DNA from: an uncultured Mucilaginibacter sp.
GTDB lineage: Bacteria > Bacteroidota > Bacteroidia > Sphingobacteriales > Sphingobacteriaceae
Direction of reading: 5' to 3'
Assembly (NCBI GenBank): GCA_903864275.1
Contig: CAIPFE010000039.1
Coordinates: 62,001 to 126,000, forward strand
Length of the DNA stretch: 64,000 nt
Part shown: one piece after another, positions 26,355-33,889 of the stretch
Layout of the letters: the number at the start of each line of letters is the position of its first letter
How positions within the stretch are numbered: position 1 is the stretch's first letter
Notes under the pieces: generated by a model
Database searches by the model: none
The model's input: only the letters and a program-made list of their open reading frames with translations
Told to the model about the DNA's origin: nothing
Made by a program: the position numbers and the translations under genes

Positions 26355-27440
26355 TTATTTTTTTACCACCTTTTTAGGCCTCACACCCTTCTCTTTTATC
26401 ACCCCTTCACTAAGTACTTCATGATCTATTTTTCCGGCGCTAGCCTCTTTTTTATCAGCTTTCTTCTCAACTTTTTTTTCGGACGACAACAGGTGTGCAC
26501 CGGCAGCCCCCGTTTTTACATACTCACCCCAGGTTAGGTTGTCCATATCATCCTTTTGCTTTTTGGCGCGTTCAATGGCATAATCAGCGGCGGTTTCAAC
26601 CACCCACTCAAAATTCTCCTGGCCCACGCTTGTTACTTCCGCATCAGGGGCGGGGTTGCAAAAATCAATGGCATAGGGTATGCCACCTTTAATCGCAAAT
26701 TCAACCGTATTAAAATCATAGCCGAGGTATTTATTCAGTTTTATCACATAATTCTTAACTGTTTCCAACAGCTTCTTTTCAGCCGGGGCCTTGCCATGCT
26801 CATAGCGTAAATGATGGGGATTGCGAGGTTCGTACTGCATTATGCGCACATGCTTGCCGCCGATGCAATAGCAACGGAAATAATCTTCAAAAACAATTTC
26901 CTCCTGCAGCATCATTACGTACTGTTTGGTTTTGGCGTATTTGTCGAAAAAGTCGTCCATATCATGCAGCTTATATACCTCTTTCCAGCCGCCGCCGTCA
27001 AAGGGTTTCATATAAGCCGGGAAACCTACGTACTTAAATATGCCCTCCCAATCCAACGGGTAAGCCAGGTTGCGGAATGACTTATCCGTAGTATCATCGG
27101 GATGGTCTTTTGATGGCAATATCACCGTATTCGGTACCGGCACGCCAATTTTAACTGCAAGGGCGTTGTTAAAGAATTTTTCATCGGCGCTCCACCAAAA
27201 TGGGTTGTTAATTACCGCCGTGCCGCAAATAGCCGCGTTTTTTAGCGTGGCGCGATAAAACGGCACATCCTGCGAAATACGGTCGACAATTACCGCGTAA
27301 CCCAATGGCTCGGCCTGCATTACTTTATCAATGCGCACAAATTCAGCGCTTATATGTTTTTCTGCCTTTTGGTTGATCCTGTCAACAAATGCCTGGGGGA
27401 ATGAATTTTCCTGCCCGAATAAGATGCCTATTTTTTTCAT
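26355..27440 (-). CDS. RimK-like ATP-grasp ligase with lysine-rich tail
   Basis: A 361-residue ATP-grasp enzyme. The N-terminal pre-ATP-grasp part begins KKIGILFGQENSFPQ. The ATP-binding lysine region is FPAYMKPFDGGGWKEVY (about residues 140-156). LQEEIVFEDYFRCYCIGG, NTVEFAIKGG and IDFCNPAPDAE (about 267-277, metal ligands) complete the domain. It should form an amide or peptide bond from a carboxylate and an amine. Residues from about 313 onward form a Lys/Glu-rich, probably disordered tail (EKKVEKKADKKEA, then RPKKVVKK), unusual for the family. It is first of the ligases in the minus-strand cluster. Confidence 0.88.
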   Translation of the reverse strand: MKKIGILFGQENSFPQAFVDRINQKAEKHISAEFVRIDKVMQAEPLGYAVIVDRISQDVPFYRATLKNAAICGTAVINNPFWWSADEKFFNNALAVKIGVPVPNTVILPSKDHPDDTTDKSFRNLAYPLDWEGIFKYVGFPAYMKPFDGGGWKEVYKLHDMDDFFDKYAKTKQYVMMLQEEIVFEDYFRCYCIGGKHVRIMQYEPRNPHHLRYEHGKAPAEKKLLETVKNYVIKLNKYLGYDFNTVEFAIKGGIPYAIDFCNPAPDAEVTSVGQENFEWVVETAADYAIERAKKQKDDMDNLTWGEYVKTGAAGAHLLSSEKKVEKKADKKEASAGKIDHEVLSEGVIKEKGVRPKKVVKK

Positions 27441-27469
27441 GGTATGATGTTTTTACTTAATGTGTTTCC

Positions 27470-27715
27470 CTAATCGTCAAATATTATTTTTACTTCGTAC
27501 TCACCATGTTGCAAAATCTCCTCAATAATCTGTTCTTTTTCATTAGAGGATAGTTCTAATTCCGGCTTTGTCAAATTCTTCATAGATTTTCTATCTGCAT
27601 AAAAAGTCGGCGTCAATGTCAATTCCCCTTCAATCCCGATTGTTTTATCATCAAATTCTATCCAGATATAGGAGCGAGTGCCGGATATTTTGTTAATCAT
27701 ATCATTAAAATTCAC
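27470..27715 (-). CDS. Small protein of unknown function in the amidoligase cluster
   Basis: This 81-residue soluble protein lies 27 bases after the esterase gene and 29 bases before the ATP-grasp gene, so it is probably in the operon. Likely beta-strands (RSYIWIEFDDKTIGIEGELT) are followed by a helix (SSNEKEQIIEEILQH) and a final strand (YEVKIIFDD). The layout faintly recalls small Imm74-like immunity proteins, but I would not assign it. No signal sequence or cysteine is present. Its acidic end (FDD) makes it conceivable as a ligase substrate; this is speculation. Confidence 0.6.
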   Translation of the reverse strand: MNFNDMINKISGTRSYIWIEFDDKTIGIEGELTLTPTFYADRKSMKNLTKPELELSSNEKEQIIEEILQHGEYEVKIIFDD

Positions 27716-27742
27716 TAACTCACTAATTATCTAACTCACTAA

Positions 27743-28450
27743 TTATCTTACCGTTGATAAATAATGAGGAAACATCTCCTTCCATACCGGCCAATCATGA
27801 TCTGCAAATGGCCGAATGTCCAGCCAATTGTTAATATTCTTTTGGTTCAAAATGTTTGACATTCGTATATTATCGTCCTTGCACATATCATAGTCCGATG
27901 TGCCAAGAATTATGTTCATCTGCCATAGTTCCGGCTGGTTGCTTCCTGGCAAAAAATCAACCGGGTTGTTATAAAATACATTGTCATCATAATAACCATC
28001 CATAAACTGCCTTACATCAAATGCGCCGCTCATACTGAACAAGTTGCCTGCTTTGTCCGGATGCTTCAATGCGAAATTAACCGCATGGTAACCGCCAAAA
28101 CTGCAGCCAGCAGTAGCCACTTTGCCAACTCCCGTTTCGTGCATGGCCCATGGGGCCAGTTCATCATTCAGCATTTTATCATACCATGCATAGTTGCGTG
28201 CCCGTTCGGCAGGGTGAACACCTTTATTATACCAGGTAAGCCAGTCGAAACTGTCAGGGCAATAAATTTTTACCAGGCCTTCGTCAATAAACCATCTTAC
28301 ACTTTCAATAAGCCCAAAATCCTTGTTCTGGTAATATCTTCCCTGCGAAGTCGGGAAAAGGATAACGGGATAACCACGGTCGCCAAAAACGAGCATCTCC
28401 ACATCAAAGCCAAGATTTTGAGAATGCCACCGATGATATTTTTCAGTCAA
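27743..28450 (-). CDS. Alpha/beta-hydrolase (esterase family) in the amidoligase cluster
   Basis: The 235-residue protein has an esterase-type alpha/beta-hydrolase fold. Nucleophile Ser is in GCSFGGYHA (about residues 116-124), and a C-terminal HDWPVWKEMFPHYL supplies the likely catalytic His. The N-terminal KYHRWHSQNLGFDVEMLVFG is typical of esterases found beside ATP-grasp and GCS2 genes. The start is TTG: a stop codon lies three codons upstream in frame and the next Met is residue 19, inside a conserved strand. It leads the minus-strand cluster and could cleave or release the ligated product. Confidence 0.88.
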   Translation of the reverse strand: MTEKYHRWHSQNLGFDVEMLVFGDRGYPVILFPTSQGRYYQNKDFGLIESVRWFIDEGLVKIYCPDSFDWLTWYNKGVHPAERARNYAWYDKMLNDELAPWAMHETGVGKVATAGCSFGGYHAVNFALKHPDKAGNLFSMSGAFDVRQFMDGYYDDNVFYNNPVDFLPGSNQPELWQMNIILGTSDYDMCKDDNIRMSNILNQKNINNWLDIRPFADHDWPVWKEMFPHYLSTVR

Positions 28451-28552
28451 TGTATTTTAGATTAATTAAGAAGGTAAGTTAAGGTGTTTGTTTGAAAAAG
28501 GCAACATTATAGTGAATAATTCGCTGATGGCAATTAAATAAAATGATAACGC

Positions 28553-28560
28553 TATTTTTG
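28553..28560 (+). promoter_or_regulatory. Likely -7 promoter element (TATTTTTG) for the divergent esterase
   Basis: TATTTTTG matches TAnnTTTG and lies 27 bases before the ATG at 28588 in the 137-base gap between two divergent esterase genes. A convincing TTTG at -33 is not seen. Confidence 0.45.
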
Positions 28561-28587
28561 CAGCCTTAATTAATAATAGGAATAAAG

Positions 28588-29403
28588 ATGTACTGGAATT
28601 TGCCGGAGATGGAAATAACGATCACTGAAAATAAAATAACAATAAATTCGGCCGCACTGAAGCGGCATGTTACCTGCACTATGCTGATGCCAGCCGAAAA
28701 TGATATAACAGAGCCACTTAATTTGCTACTACTGAACGATGGGCAGGAAACCGAAAATCTGCAACTAAGGGAGACACTGGAAGAACTGAGCAGCACAAAC
28801 CGTATAAAACCATTAATAATTGTAGCTATACATGCTGGCGAAGACCGGTTACACGAATACGGCGTTGCCGGGAAGCCCGATTTTAAAAAGCGTGGTTCAA
28901 AGGCGGCTTGTTACGCTGGATTTATTAAATCGGAGTTATTGCCAGCTATAGCTGAATACACAGGAATAGAAAAATTTGAAACAACTGCTTTTGCAGGGTT
29001 TTCTTTAGGCGGACTTTCCGCATTAGATATTGCCTGGCATAACCCCCAGTTGTTTGATAAAGTTGGGGTATTCTCCGGTTCGTTTTGGTGGCGCAGTAAG
29101 GATCTTGCAAAAGGCTATACCGACCGTGACCGCATTATGCATGGCGTCATCAGGAACACAGCTAATAAACCCAACCTTAAAATATGGCTGCAAACCGGAA
29201 CAAAAGATGAAACAGCCGACCGCAATAAAAACGGTATTATAGATTCAATAGACGATACTGTAGACCTTATCGGAGAGCTTGAACTGAAAGGCTTTAAACG
29301 CCCAGACGACATACAATATCTCGAAATGTTTGGCGGCGCCCATGATATGGCAACCTGGGCTAAAGCTATGCCTAAGTTTTTGGTTTGGGCGTTTGGGAGG
29401 TGA
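28588..29403 (+). CDS. Esterase-like alpha/beta-hydrolase with EF-hand-like loop
   Basis: A 271-residue putative esterase of the esterase D/enterochelin-esterase type. LNLLLLNDGQE marks an early strand, the nucleophile Ser is in AFAGFSLGG (about residues 132-140), and the likely His is in FGGAHDMATW. Between them DRNKNGIIDSIDD (residues 211-223) fits an EF-hand/dockerin-type calcium loop (D-x-N-x-N-G-x-I-D-x-x-D), unusual in this fold. No signal peptide is obvious. It is divergent from the amidoligase cluster and may share its role with the other esterase. Confidence 0.85.
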   Translation: MYWNLPEMEITITENKITINSAALKRHVTCTMLMPAENDITEPLNLLLLNDGQETENLQLRETLEELSSTNRIKPLIIVAIHAGEDRLHEYGVAGKPDFKKRGSKAACYAGFIKSELLPAIAEYTGIEKFETTAFAGFSLGGLSALDIAWHNPQLFDKVGVFSGSFWWRSKDLAKGYTDRDRIMHGVIRNTANKPNLKIWLQTGTKDETADRNKNGIIDSIDDTVDLIGELELKGFKRPDDIQYLEMFGGAHDMATWAKAMPKFLVWAFGR

Positions 29404-29434
29404 TAATTCCACATAATTTTCACATTTTTACCCT

Positions 29435-29995
29435 ATGCACGCACCAGAGGAAAATCCGTGGAAAATCACGTCCGAAAAAGTAATCTACGATAACCCCTGG
29501 ATCAAATTAACCGAATACCAGGTGATCAATCCATCGGGCAACCCGGGGATTTATGGCAAGGTGCATTATAAAAATATTGCCATCGGTGTTTTGCCTTTGG
29601 ATGATGAGCTTAATACTTATTTAGTTGGCCAGTTCCGTTTTCCATTGGGTCAATACAGCTGGGAAATGCCCGAAGGCGGTGGGATTTTAAATATTGATCC
29701 GCTCGATTCTGCAAAGCGCGAATTATTGGAGGAAACCGGCCTTAAAGCGCAAAATTGGACGGAAATACAACGTTTGCATCTCTCCAACTCGGTAAGCGAT
29801 GAGCTAAGCATTATTTATCTTGCCCGTGATTTTCAGCAGTTTGAGGCCGAACCGGAAGATACGGAGCAATTGATCGTTCACAAATTACCATTTGAAGAAG
29901 TTTACCAGATGGTTCGCGATGGAGAGATCACCGATGCCATGACGGTGGCGGCAGTTTTGAAAGTGCAGTTATTAATAGTTGAAAACAAATTGTAA
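29435..29995 (+). CDS. Nudix hydrolase, ADP-ribose pyrophosphatase-like
   Basis: A 186-residue Nudix protein. The Nudix box is present with a slightly long insert: MPEGGGILNIDPLDSAKREL then LEETGL (about residues 87-113), holding the Glu ligands for Mg2+. The N-terminal beta-sheet (IKLTEYQVINPSG) is typical of ADP-sugar pyrophosphatases of the NudF type. It hydrolyses a nucleoside diphosphate linked to another moiety; the substrate is uncertain. It is downstream of the esterase by 31 bases. Confidence 0.9.
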   Translation: MHAPEENPWKITSEKVIYDNPWIKLTEYQVINPSGNPGIYGKVHYKNIAIGVLPLDDELNTYLVGQFRFPLGQYSWEMPEGGGILNIDPLDSAKRELLEETGLKAQNWTEIQRLHLSNSVSDELSIIYLARDFQQFEAEPEDTEQLIVHKLPFEEVYQMVRDGEITDAMTVAAVLKVQLLIVENKL

Positions 29996-30036
29996 CCTAT
30001 CCCGAAATCCCGGAAAAAACTTAAATTGCCATTTTT

Positions 30037-30819
30037 ATGAGAAAGTTTTTCGGGTATATTTTATCCCCCTTTGTTATCATCGCCTTTTTTTTGGTGCTGC
30101 TGATCTTTCAGCCTATACAATGGGTGTGTTATAAGGTTTTTGGTTACGCTGCCCATAAAAGGTCGGTTGATATTTTAAACCTTTGTCTTTTGCGTACGGT
30201 TTACCTTGCCGGGAATACAGTGGTTTTTATAAACAAACAAAATTTACCGATAGGCAGGCCAATCATTTTTTTGGCAAACCACCAAAGCTTGTTTGATATA
30301 CCTGCCCTTATCTATTACCTGCGTAAATACCACGCTAAATTCATTTCGAAAATAGAATTAACCAAGGGCATCCCTTCGATATCCTATAATTTAAAATACG
30401 GCGGCGGCGCAAATATCGACCGTAATGATTCACGACAATCCATTACCGAAATTGTTAAACTGGCCAACCGGATGAAGGAAAATAAATGGTCGGCAGTGAT
30501 ATTCCCGGAAGGGACACGCTCAAAAGACGGGCATATGAAAAGTTTCCAGGTTGGCGGGATCGCTACTATCTTAAAAAAATGCCCTGAAGCGCTTATTGTT
30601 CCCATTGCTATCAGTGGAACGTGGAAAATAACGCGGTACGGTTACTATCCGCTGGACACCTTTGAACGCATGACGTGGGAAGTGCTTAAGCCTATAGAAC
30701 CAAACGCAAGACCGTATGAGGAAGTGGTTAAAGAAGCTGAAGACAGGATCAGGGAAGCTTTGGCCCCCGGCCCCCTAAAGGGGGAGTTTAATGCTGCAAA
30801 TCAAAAGTTTCCCCGTTAG
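30037..30819 (+). CDS. 1-acyl-sn-glycerol-3-phosphate acyltransferase (PlsC-like)
   Basis: This membrane-bound acyltransferase makes phosphatidic acid from lysophosphatidic acid. In 260 residues it has an N-terminal membrane segment (about residues 9-27) and the catalytic NHQSLFD (HX4D, about 88-94). GGANIDRND and FPEGTRSKDG (about 154-163) bind the phosphate. VPIAISGTW is also typical. The last about 18 codons (LAPGPLKGEFNAANQKFPR) are read from a dispersed GC-rich hairpin repeat, so the native C-terminus has apparently been extended or replaced by the repeat. Confidence 0.92.
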   Translation: MRKFFGYILSPFVIIAFFLVLLIFQPIQWVCYKVFGYAAHKRSVDILNLCLLRTVYLAGNTVVFINKQNLPIGRPIIFLANHQSLFDIPALIYYLRKYHAKFISKIELTKGIPSISYNLKYGGGANIDRNDSRQSITEIVKLANRMKENKWSAVIFPEGTRSKDGHMKSFQVGGIATILKKCPEALIVPIAISGTWKITRYGYYPLDTFERMTWEVLKPIEPNARPYEEVVKEAEDRIREALAPGPLKGEFNAANQKFPR

Positions 30820-30834
30820 GGGGTTAGGGGGCTA
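30763..30834. repeat. Facing pair of the GC-rich hairpin repeat between plsC-like and lytTR genes
   Basis: A forward copy (GCCCCCGGCCCCCTAAAGGG, from 30763) and a reverse copy (CCCCGTTAGGGGGTTAGGGG, to about 30834) face each other across about 20 bases. The pair codes for the end of the acyltransferase and, on the other strand, supplies the TAG stop of the response regulator. This is the same family as 5930-6115. Confidence 0.85.
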
Positions 30835-31572
30835 CACGTTCTTCCCGTCGATTATCTTAAAAAACTCTTCCCTGTAAGTATCGCCTACCGGTATAATTTT
30901 ATCGGCAATAAAAATACGGCTGCGTTCGATACTGTCGATTTTATTTACCGAGACGATGTATGATTTGTGTACGCGGATAAAATATTTTGCCGGTAAGGCA
31001 TCCTCCATTTTTTTCATGTTCTGAAGGGTGATGATCCTTTCGGCAGGTGTAAATATCGAGATGTAATCCTTCAAACCCTCGATAAACAAAATATCGTTCA
31101 GGTAAACTTTCTGTATTTTATGTTCGGTTTTAACAAAAATAAAATCGCTCAAAAAATCCTGCCGGGGCTGCTGGGCCGGCTCGGCCTGAGTGGGTACTGG
31201 CCCGACAGCCGGAGCCGGCTGCAGAATGGTTTGCGCCTTTTGTACTGCTTTAAAAAAACGCTCAAAAGCGATGGGCTTTAACAGGTAATCAATTACATCA
31301 AGCTCATATCCTTCCAGGGCATACTGCGGGTAAGCGGTTGTTAAAATAACTTTTGCTTTTCCATTAGAGATGCGCAAAAATTGTATCCCCGAAAGCTCGG
31401 GCATTTGCACATCCAGGAACACCAGGTCGGCGCCCTTTTCCTGTACTATGGTAAGCGCTTCAATAGGGTTGGTTGTAGCCTTAACCAATTGTAAAAAGGG
31501 TATTTTGGAAATATAATCTTCCAGTATATGCAGCGCCAGCGGCTCGTCGTCAACTATAAGGCATCTGATCAT
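30832..31572 (-). CDS. LytTR-family response regulator
   Basis: The 246-residue regulator has a receiver domain (about residues 1-120): acidic pocket IVDDEP, phosphoacceptor Asp in DLVFLDVQMPE (Asp about 55), and the switch region LLKPIAFERF. A Pro/Ala/Gln-rich linker follows. The C-terminal LytTR DNA-binding domain (about 145-246) has FVKTEHKIQKVYLNDI and FIRVHKSYIVSV. It is encoded 1 base after the histidine kinase, its cognate partner. The regulated target is probably the divergent ABC exporter. The stop codon lies within a dispersed repeat. Confidence 0.95.
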   Translation of the reverse strand: MIRCLIVDDEPLALHILEDYISKIPFLQLVKATTNPIEALTIVQEKGADLVFLDVQMPELSGIQFLRISNGKAKVILTTAYPQYALEGYELDVIDYLLKPIAFERFFKAVQKAQTILQPAPAVGPVPTQAEPAQQPRQDFLSDFIFVKTEHKIQKVYLNDILFIEGLKDYISIFTPAERIITLQNMKKMEDALPAKYFIRVHKSYIVSVNKIDSIERSRIFIADKIIPVGDTYREEFFKIIDGKNV

Positions 31573-31573
31573 G

Positions 31574-32587
31574 CTATAAAACTAATGATAATTCAACGGT
31601 GTAAGTGTCTTTTTCGTCGCGTATGTCCAAATTATATCTTCCAGGATAAAGCAGATCAAGCCTGCGCTTCACGTTATTTAAGCCAATACCGCCCGATTCA
31701 TCACGGTTATTGGTATGCTTTTTATTTTGTATAAAAAAATGCAGGTGCGCCTCATTCACATCAATTAACAAACGTATAGGCGTTAGCGGGTTATTCGCTA
31801 CACCGTGCTTAAAAGCATTTTCAATAAACGATATAAGCAAAAGCGGTACAATCTGCTGCGCCTCTATTTTCCCTTCAACTTTAAAATCAATGAACGCCTT
31901 ATTACCAAATCTTATTTTTTGAAGATCGATGTAATTCTGTAAATATTGTAACTCCTTGACGAGATCAACCTTATTATCGTTACACTCATAAAGCATATAA
32001 CGCATAATTTCTGATAATTTCAGGATGGCCTCGGGCGTAGTCTCTGAACGCTGGTAAGCAAGCGAATAAATGCTATTTAGCGAGTTAAATAAAAAATGCG
32101 GGTTGATCTGTGATTTCAGAAAGGCAAGTTCGGCGCTCAGGCGCTGGTTTTCGAGATCGCGCTGGATACGTTCATTTAAAAACCAATCCACCGTAAATTT
32201 TAGTACGGCGCTTAAAAACAAAAAAAACAGGCTGGCGAATACGGTGGTCAAAAAATATGCTCCGAAGCCGGTTACCTGGTTTTTATCGTGCACCAGGACA
32301 TGCTCTTTAAACATAAGCGCTACCCCGTATTTGCCTAATCCATAAACAATTATGGCAACTATTACAGCCAGGATATAATATCCGTACCGCTTTTTATTTA
32401 GAAATTCGGGGATGAGGACAAGATAATGAAGGTAAAATAAACTGATGTTTATGACGGGGTAAAGCAGGAATATGATCAACAGGTCGGCAGTAGTAAATTT
32501 TGGATCGTTGCGCGCAATAAACGATAGTAACGCCATCATGGCGACCCAAAAAGAAATATGACAGACAATTTGCCAGCGTTGTTTCAT
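31574..32587 (-). CDS. LytS/YehU-type sensor histidine kinase
   Basis: The 337-residue membrane kinase has four predicted membrane helices in the first about 135 residues and little periplasmic sequence, as in intramembrane-sensing kinases. The His_kinase domain follows, with the phosphoacceptor His in INPHFLFNSLNS (about residue 163), and an HATPase_c domain carries LLISFIENAFKHG and GGIGLNNVKRRL. ATG at 32587 is used; a GTG one codon earlier is also possible. It pairs with the LytTR regulator and is divergent from an ABC transporter, a layout typical of peptide or antibiotic stress modules. Confidence 0.94.
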   Translation of the reverse strand: MKQRWQIVCHISFWVAMMALLSFIARNDPKFTTADLLIIFLLYPVINISLFYLHYLVLIPEFLNKKRYGYYILAVIVAIIVYGLGKYGVALMFKEHVLVHDKNQVTGFGAYFLTTVFASLFFLFLSAVLKFTVDWFLNERIQRDLENQRLSAELAFLKSQINPHFLFNSLNSIYSLAYQRSETTPEAILKLSEIMRYMLYECNDNKVDLVKELQYLQNYIDLQKIRFGNKAFIDFKVEGKIEAQQIVPLLLISFIENAFKHGVANNPLTPIRLLIDVNEAHLHFFIQNKKHTNNRDESGGIGLNNVKRRLDLLYPGRYNLDIRDEKDTYTVELSLVL

Positions 32588-32646
32588 CACATCGAAATTA
32601 GTATTTTGAGCGCATTAAAGGGCATATTTTATATATAGAAGGTTGC

Positions 32647-32730
32647 TTCATCGATAAACTGCCCTTTATACCCGACCAACTGGCTAATATGCTAAAACCG
32701 CCGTTCATCTATAAATCCTGTCAGTTGGTC
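32647..32730. promoter_or_regulatory. Candidate operator region between the two-component system and ABC exporter
   Basis: The 199-base divergent gap contains a direct repeat TTCATC(G/T)ATAAA at 32647-32658 and 32704-32715. It also has a perfect 9-base inverted repeat, GACCAACTG (32674-32682) facing CAGTTGGTC (32722-32730). These are plausible binding sites for the LytTR regulator, but the spacing is not that of a textbook LytTR site. Confidence 0.4.
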
Positions 32731-32789
32731 TAATACTTTTTAGCGGGTGAGATATTAAGTATTTCTTTGTATCATCAAATCACAAAGCA

Positions 32790-32993
32790 ATGAAAAAGCT
32801 CATAACAAACTCAAATCCTTTCATATTATTACTGATACCGGTAGTATTCGCCCTCATCATGGGTGTTAGCTACCAGGTTCAACAAAAAAGGGAGTCGATT
32901 GTTGGCACAACAGAGCAGGCTACCTCGCTTTTTTACAAAAGCGTTGGCTTGGTAAAAACTGTTTGTTCCATCGCCAAAGAAAAGCTATGGTAA
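32790..32993 (+). CDS. Small single-span membrane protein ahead of the ABC exporter
   Basis: A 67-residue protein with one membrane helix (about residues 9-28: PFILLLIPVVFALIMGVSYQ) and a polar C-terminal half that ends VKTVCSIAKEKLW. No recognised family. It overlaps the start of the ABC ATPase gene by 7 bases (ATGGTAA), so expression is probably coupled. It could be an accessory subunit of the exporter or a sensor partner for the divergent kinase. Confidence 0.65.
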   Translation: MKKLITNSNPFILLLIPVVFALIMGVSYQVQQKRESIVGTTEQATSLFYKSVGLVKTVCSIAKEKLW

Positions 32994-33886
32994 TTGATAC
33001 CGAAGGCCTGACCTTTAATTTTGGCAAACAAACAGTTGTCAAATCTCTATCCTTAAAAGTCCCTGAAGGGAGTATTTATGGTTTCCTGGGGCCAAACGGC
33101 GCCGGCAAAACCACCACCATAAAATTGCTGCTTAACCTGTTGAAAACACAGGAAGGCAGCATCCGTATTTTTGAAAAAGAGCTGCAAAGCAATCGTATAG
33201 AAATTCTTTCACAAATTGGCTCGCTAATAGAGCAGCCTGCTATCTATCTCCACCTTTCCGGGAAAGAAAACCTGTTGAACAGGGCCTTATTATTGCAAAT
33301 ACCCGAAAAACGCGTTGAGGAAATGCTTGAACTGGTGCATTTAACCAACGCCGCGCATAAAAAGGCCGGACAATACTCATTGGGAATGAAACAGCGCCTG
33401 GGCATTGCATTGGCTTTGTTGTCGGACCCCAAACTGCTTATCCTTGATGAGCCAACAAACGGGCTCGACCCCAATGGCATTATCGAGGTCCGCGAGCTAT
33501 TGCTCAGGTTGGTTAACCACCACAAAAAAACTGTTTTTATATCAAGCCATTTATTGGCCGAGGTTGAACGGATGGCCACCCATGTTGGCATTATTAATTA
33601 TGGCGAATTGTTATTTCAGGGAAGCATTGATGAGTTGCAGACTTTAAATCAGCCGCAGGTGCAAATTGAAGCTGAAAACACCGTCGACGCAGCTAACTTT
33701 TTAAAAAGGAATGATTTTACCGTTACCGAAGTGGACGAGCATTATATCTACCTTCCCTTTACCTCGAAACAAAACATGGCTGAGATCAATACATTGCTCA
33801 ACCGTAACGGGTACCCCATTTACAGCATCAACAAGCAGCAAAAGGACCTGGAAAAATTATTTTTAGCCATTACCCAAAACGCCTGA
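32987..33886 (+). CDS. ABC transporter ATP-binding protein (BcrA/LanF-like)
   Basis: This is the 299-residue ATPase of an ABC-2 type exporter. Walker A is GPNGAGKTTT (about residues 36-45), the signature is YSLGMKQRLGIA, Walker B is LLILDEPTNGLDPNG, and the H-loop is ISSHLL. A C-terminal about 75-residue extension is typical of BcrA-type subunits. ATG 32987 was chosen; a TTG at 32963 in frame would add eight residues unsupported by the family. It lies 3 bases before the permease and is divergent from the LytS/LytTR pair, which suggests regulation by envelope stress. Confidence 0.95.
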   Translation: MVIDTEGLTFNFGKQTVVKSLSLKVPEGSIYGFLGPNGAGKTTTIKLLLNLLKTQEGSIRIFEKELQSNRIEILSQIGSLIEQPAIYLHLSGKENLLNRALLLQIPEKRVEEMLELVHLTNAAHKKAGQYSLGMKQRLGIALALLSDPKLLILDEPTNGLDPNGIIEVRELLLRLVNHHKKTVFISSHLLAEVERMATHVGIINYGELLFQGSIDELQTLNQPQVQIEAENTVDAANFLKRNDFTVTEVDEHYIYLPFTSKQNMAEINTLLNRNGYPIYSINKQQKDLEKLFLAITQNA

Positions 33887-33889
33887 GCC

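Noticed and set aside
27716..27745. CACTAATTATCT direct repeats that looked like a tiny repeat array
   Set aside because: Only two short copies with no spacers. Similar ACTAATT text occurs at 62715-62730. Probably slippage in AT-rich DNA, not a CRISPR.
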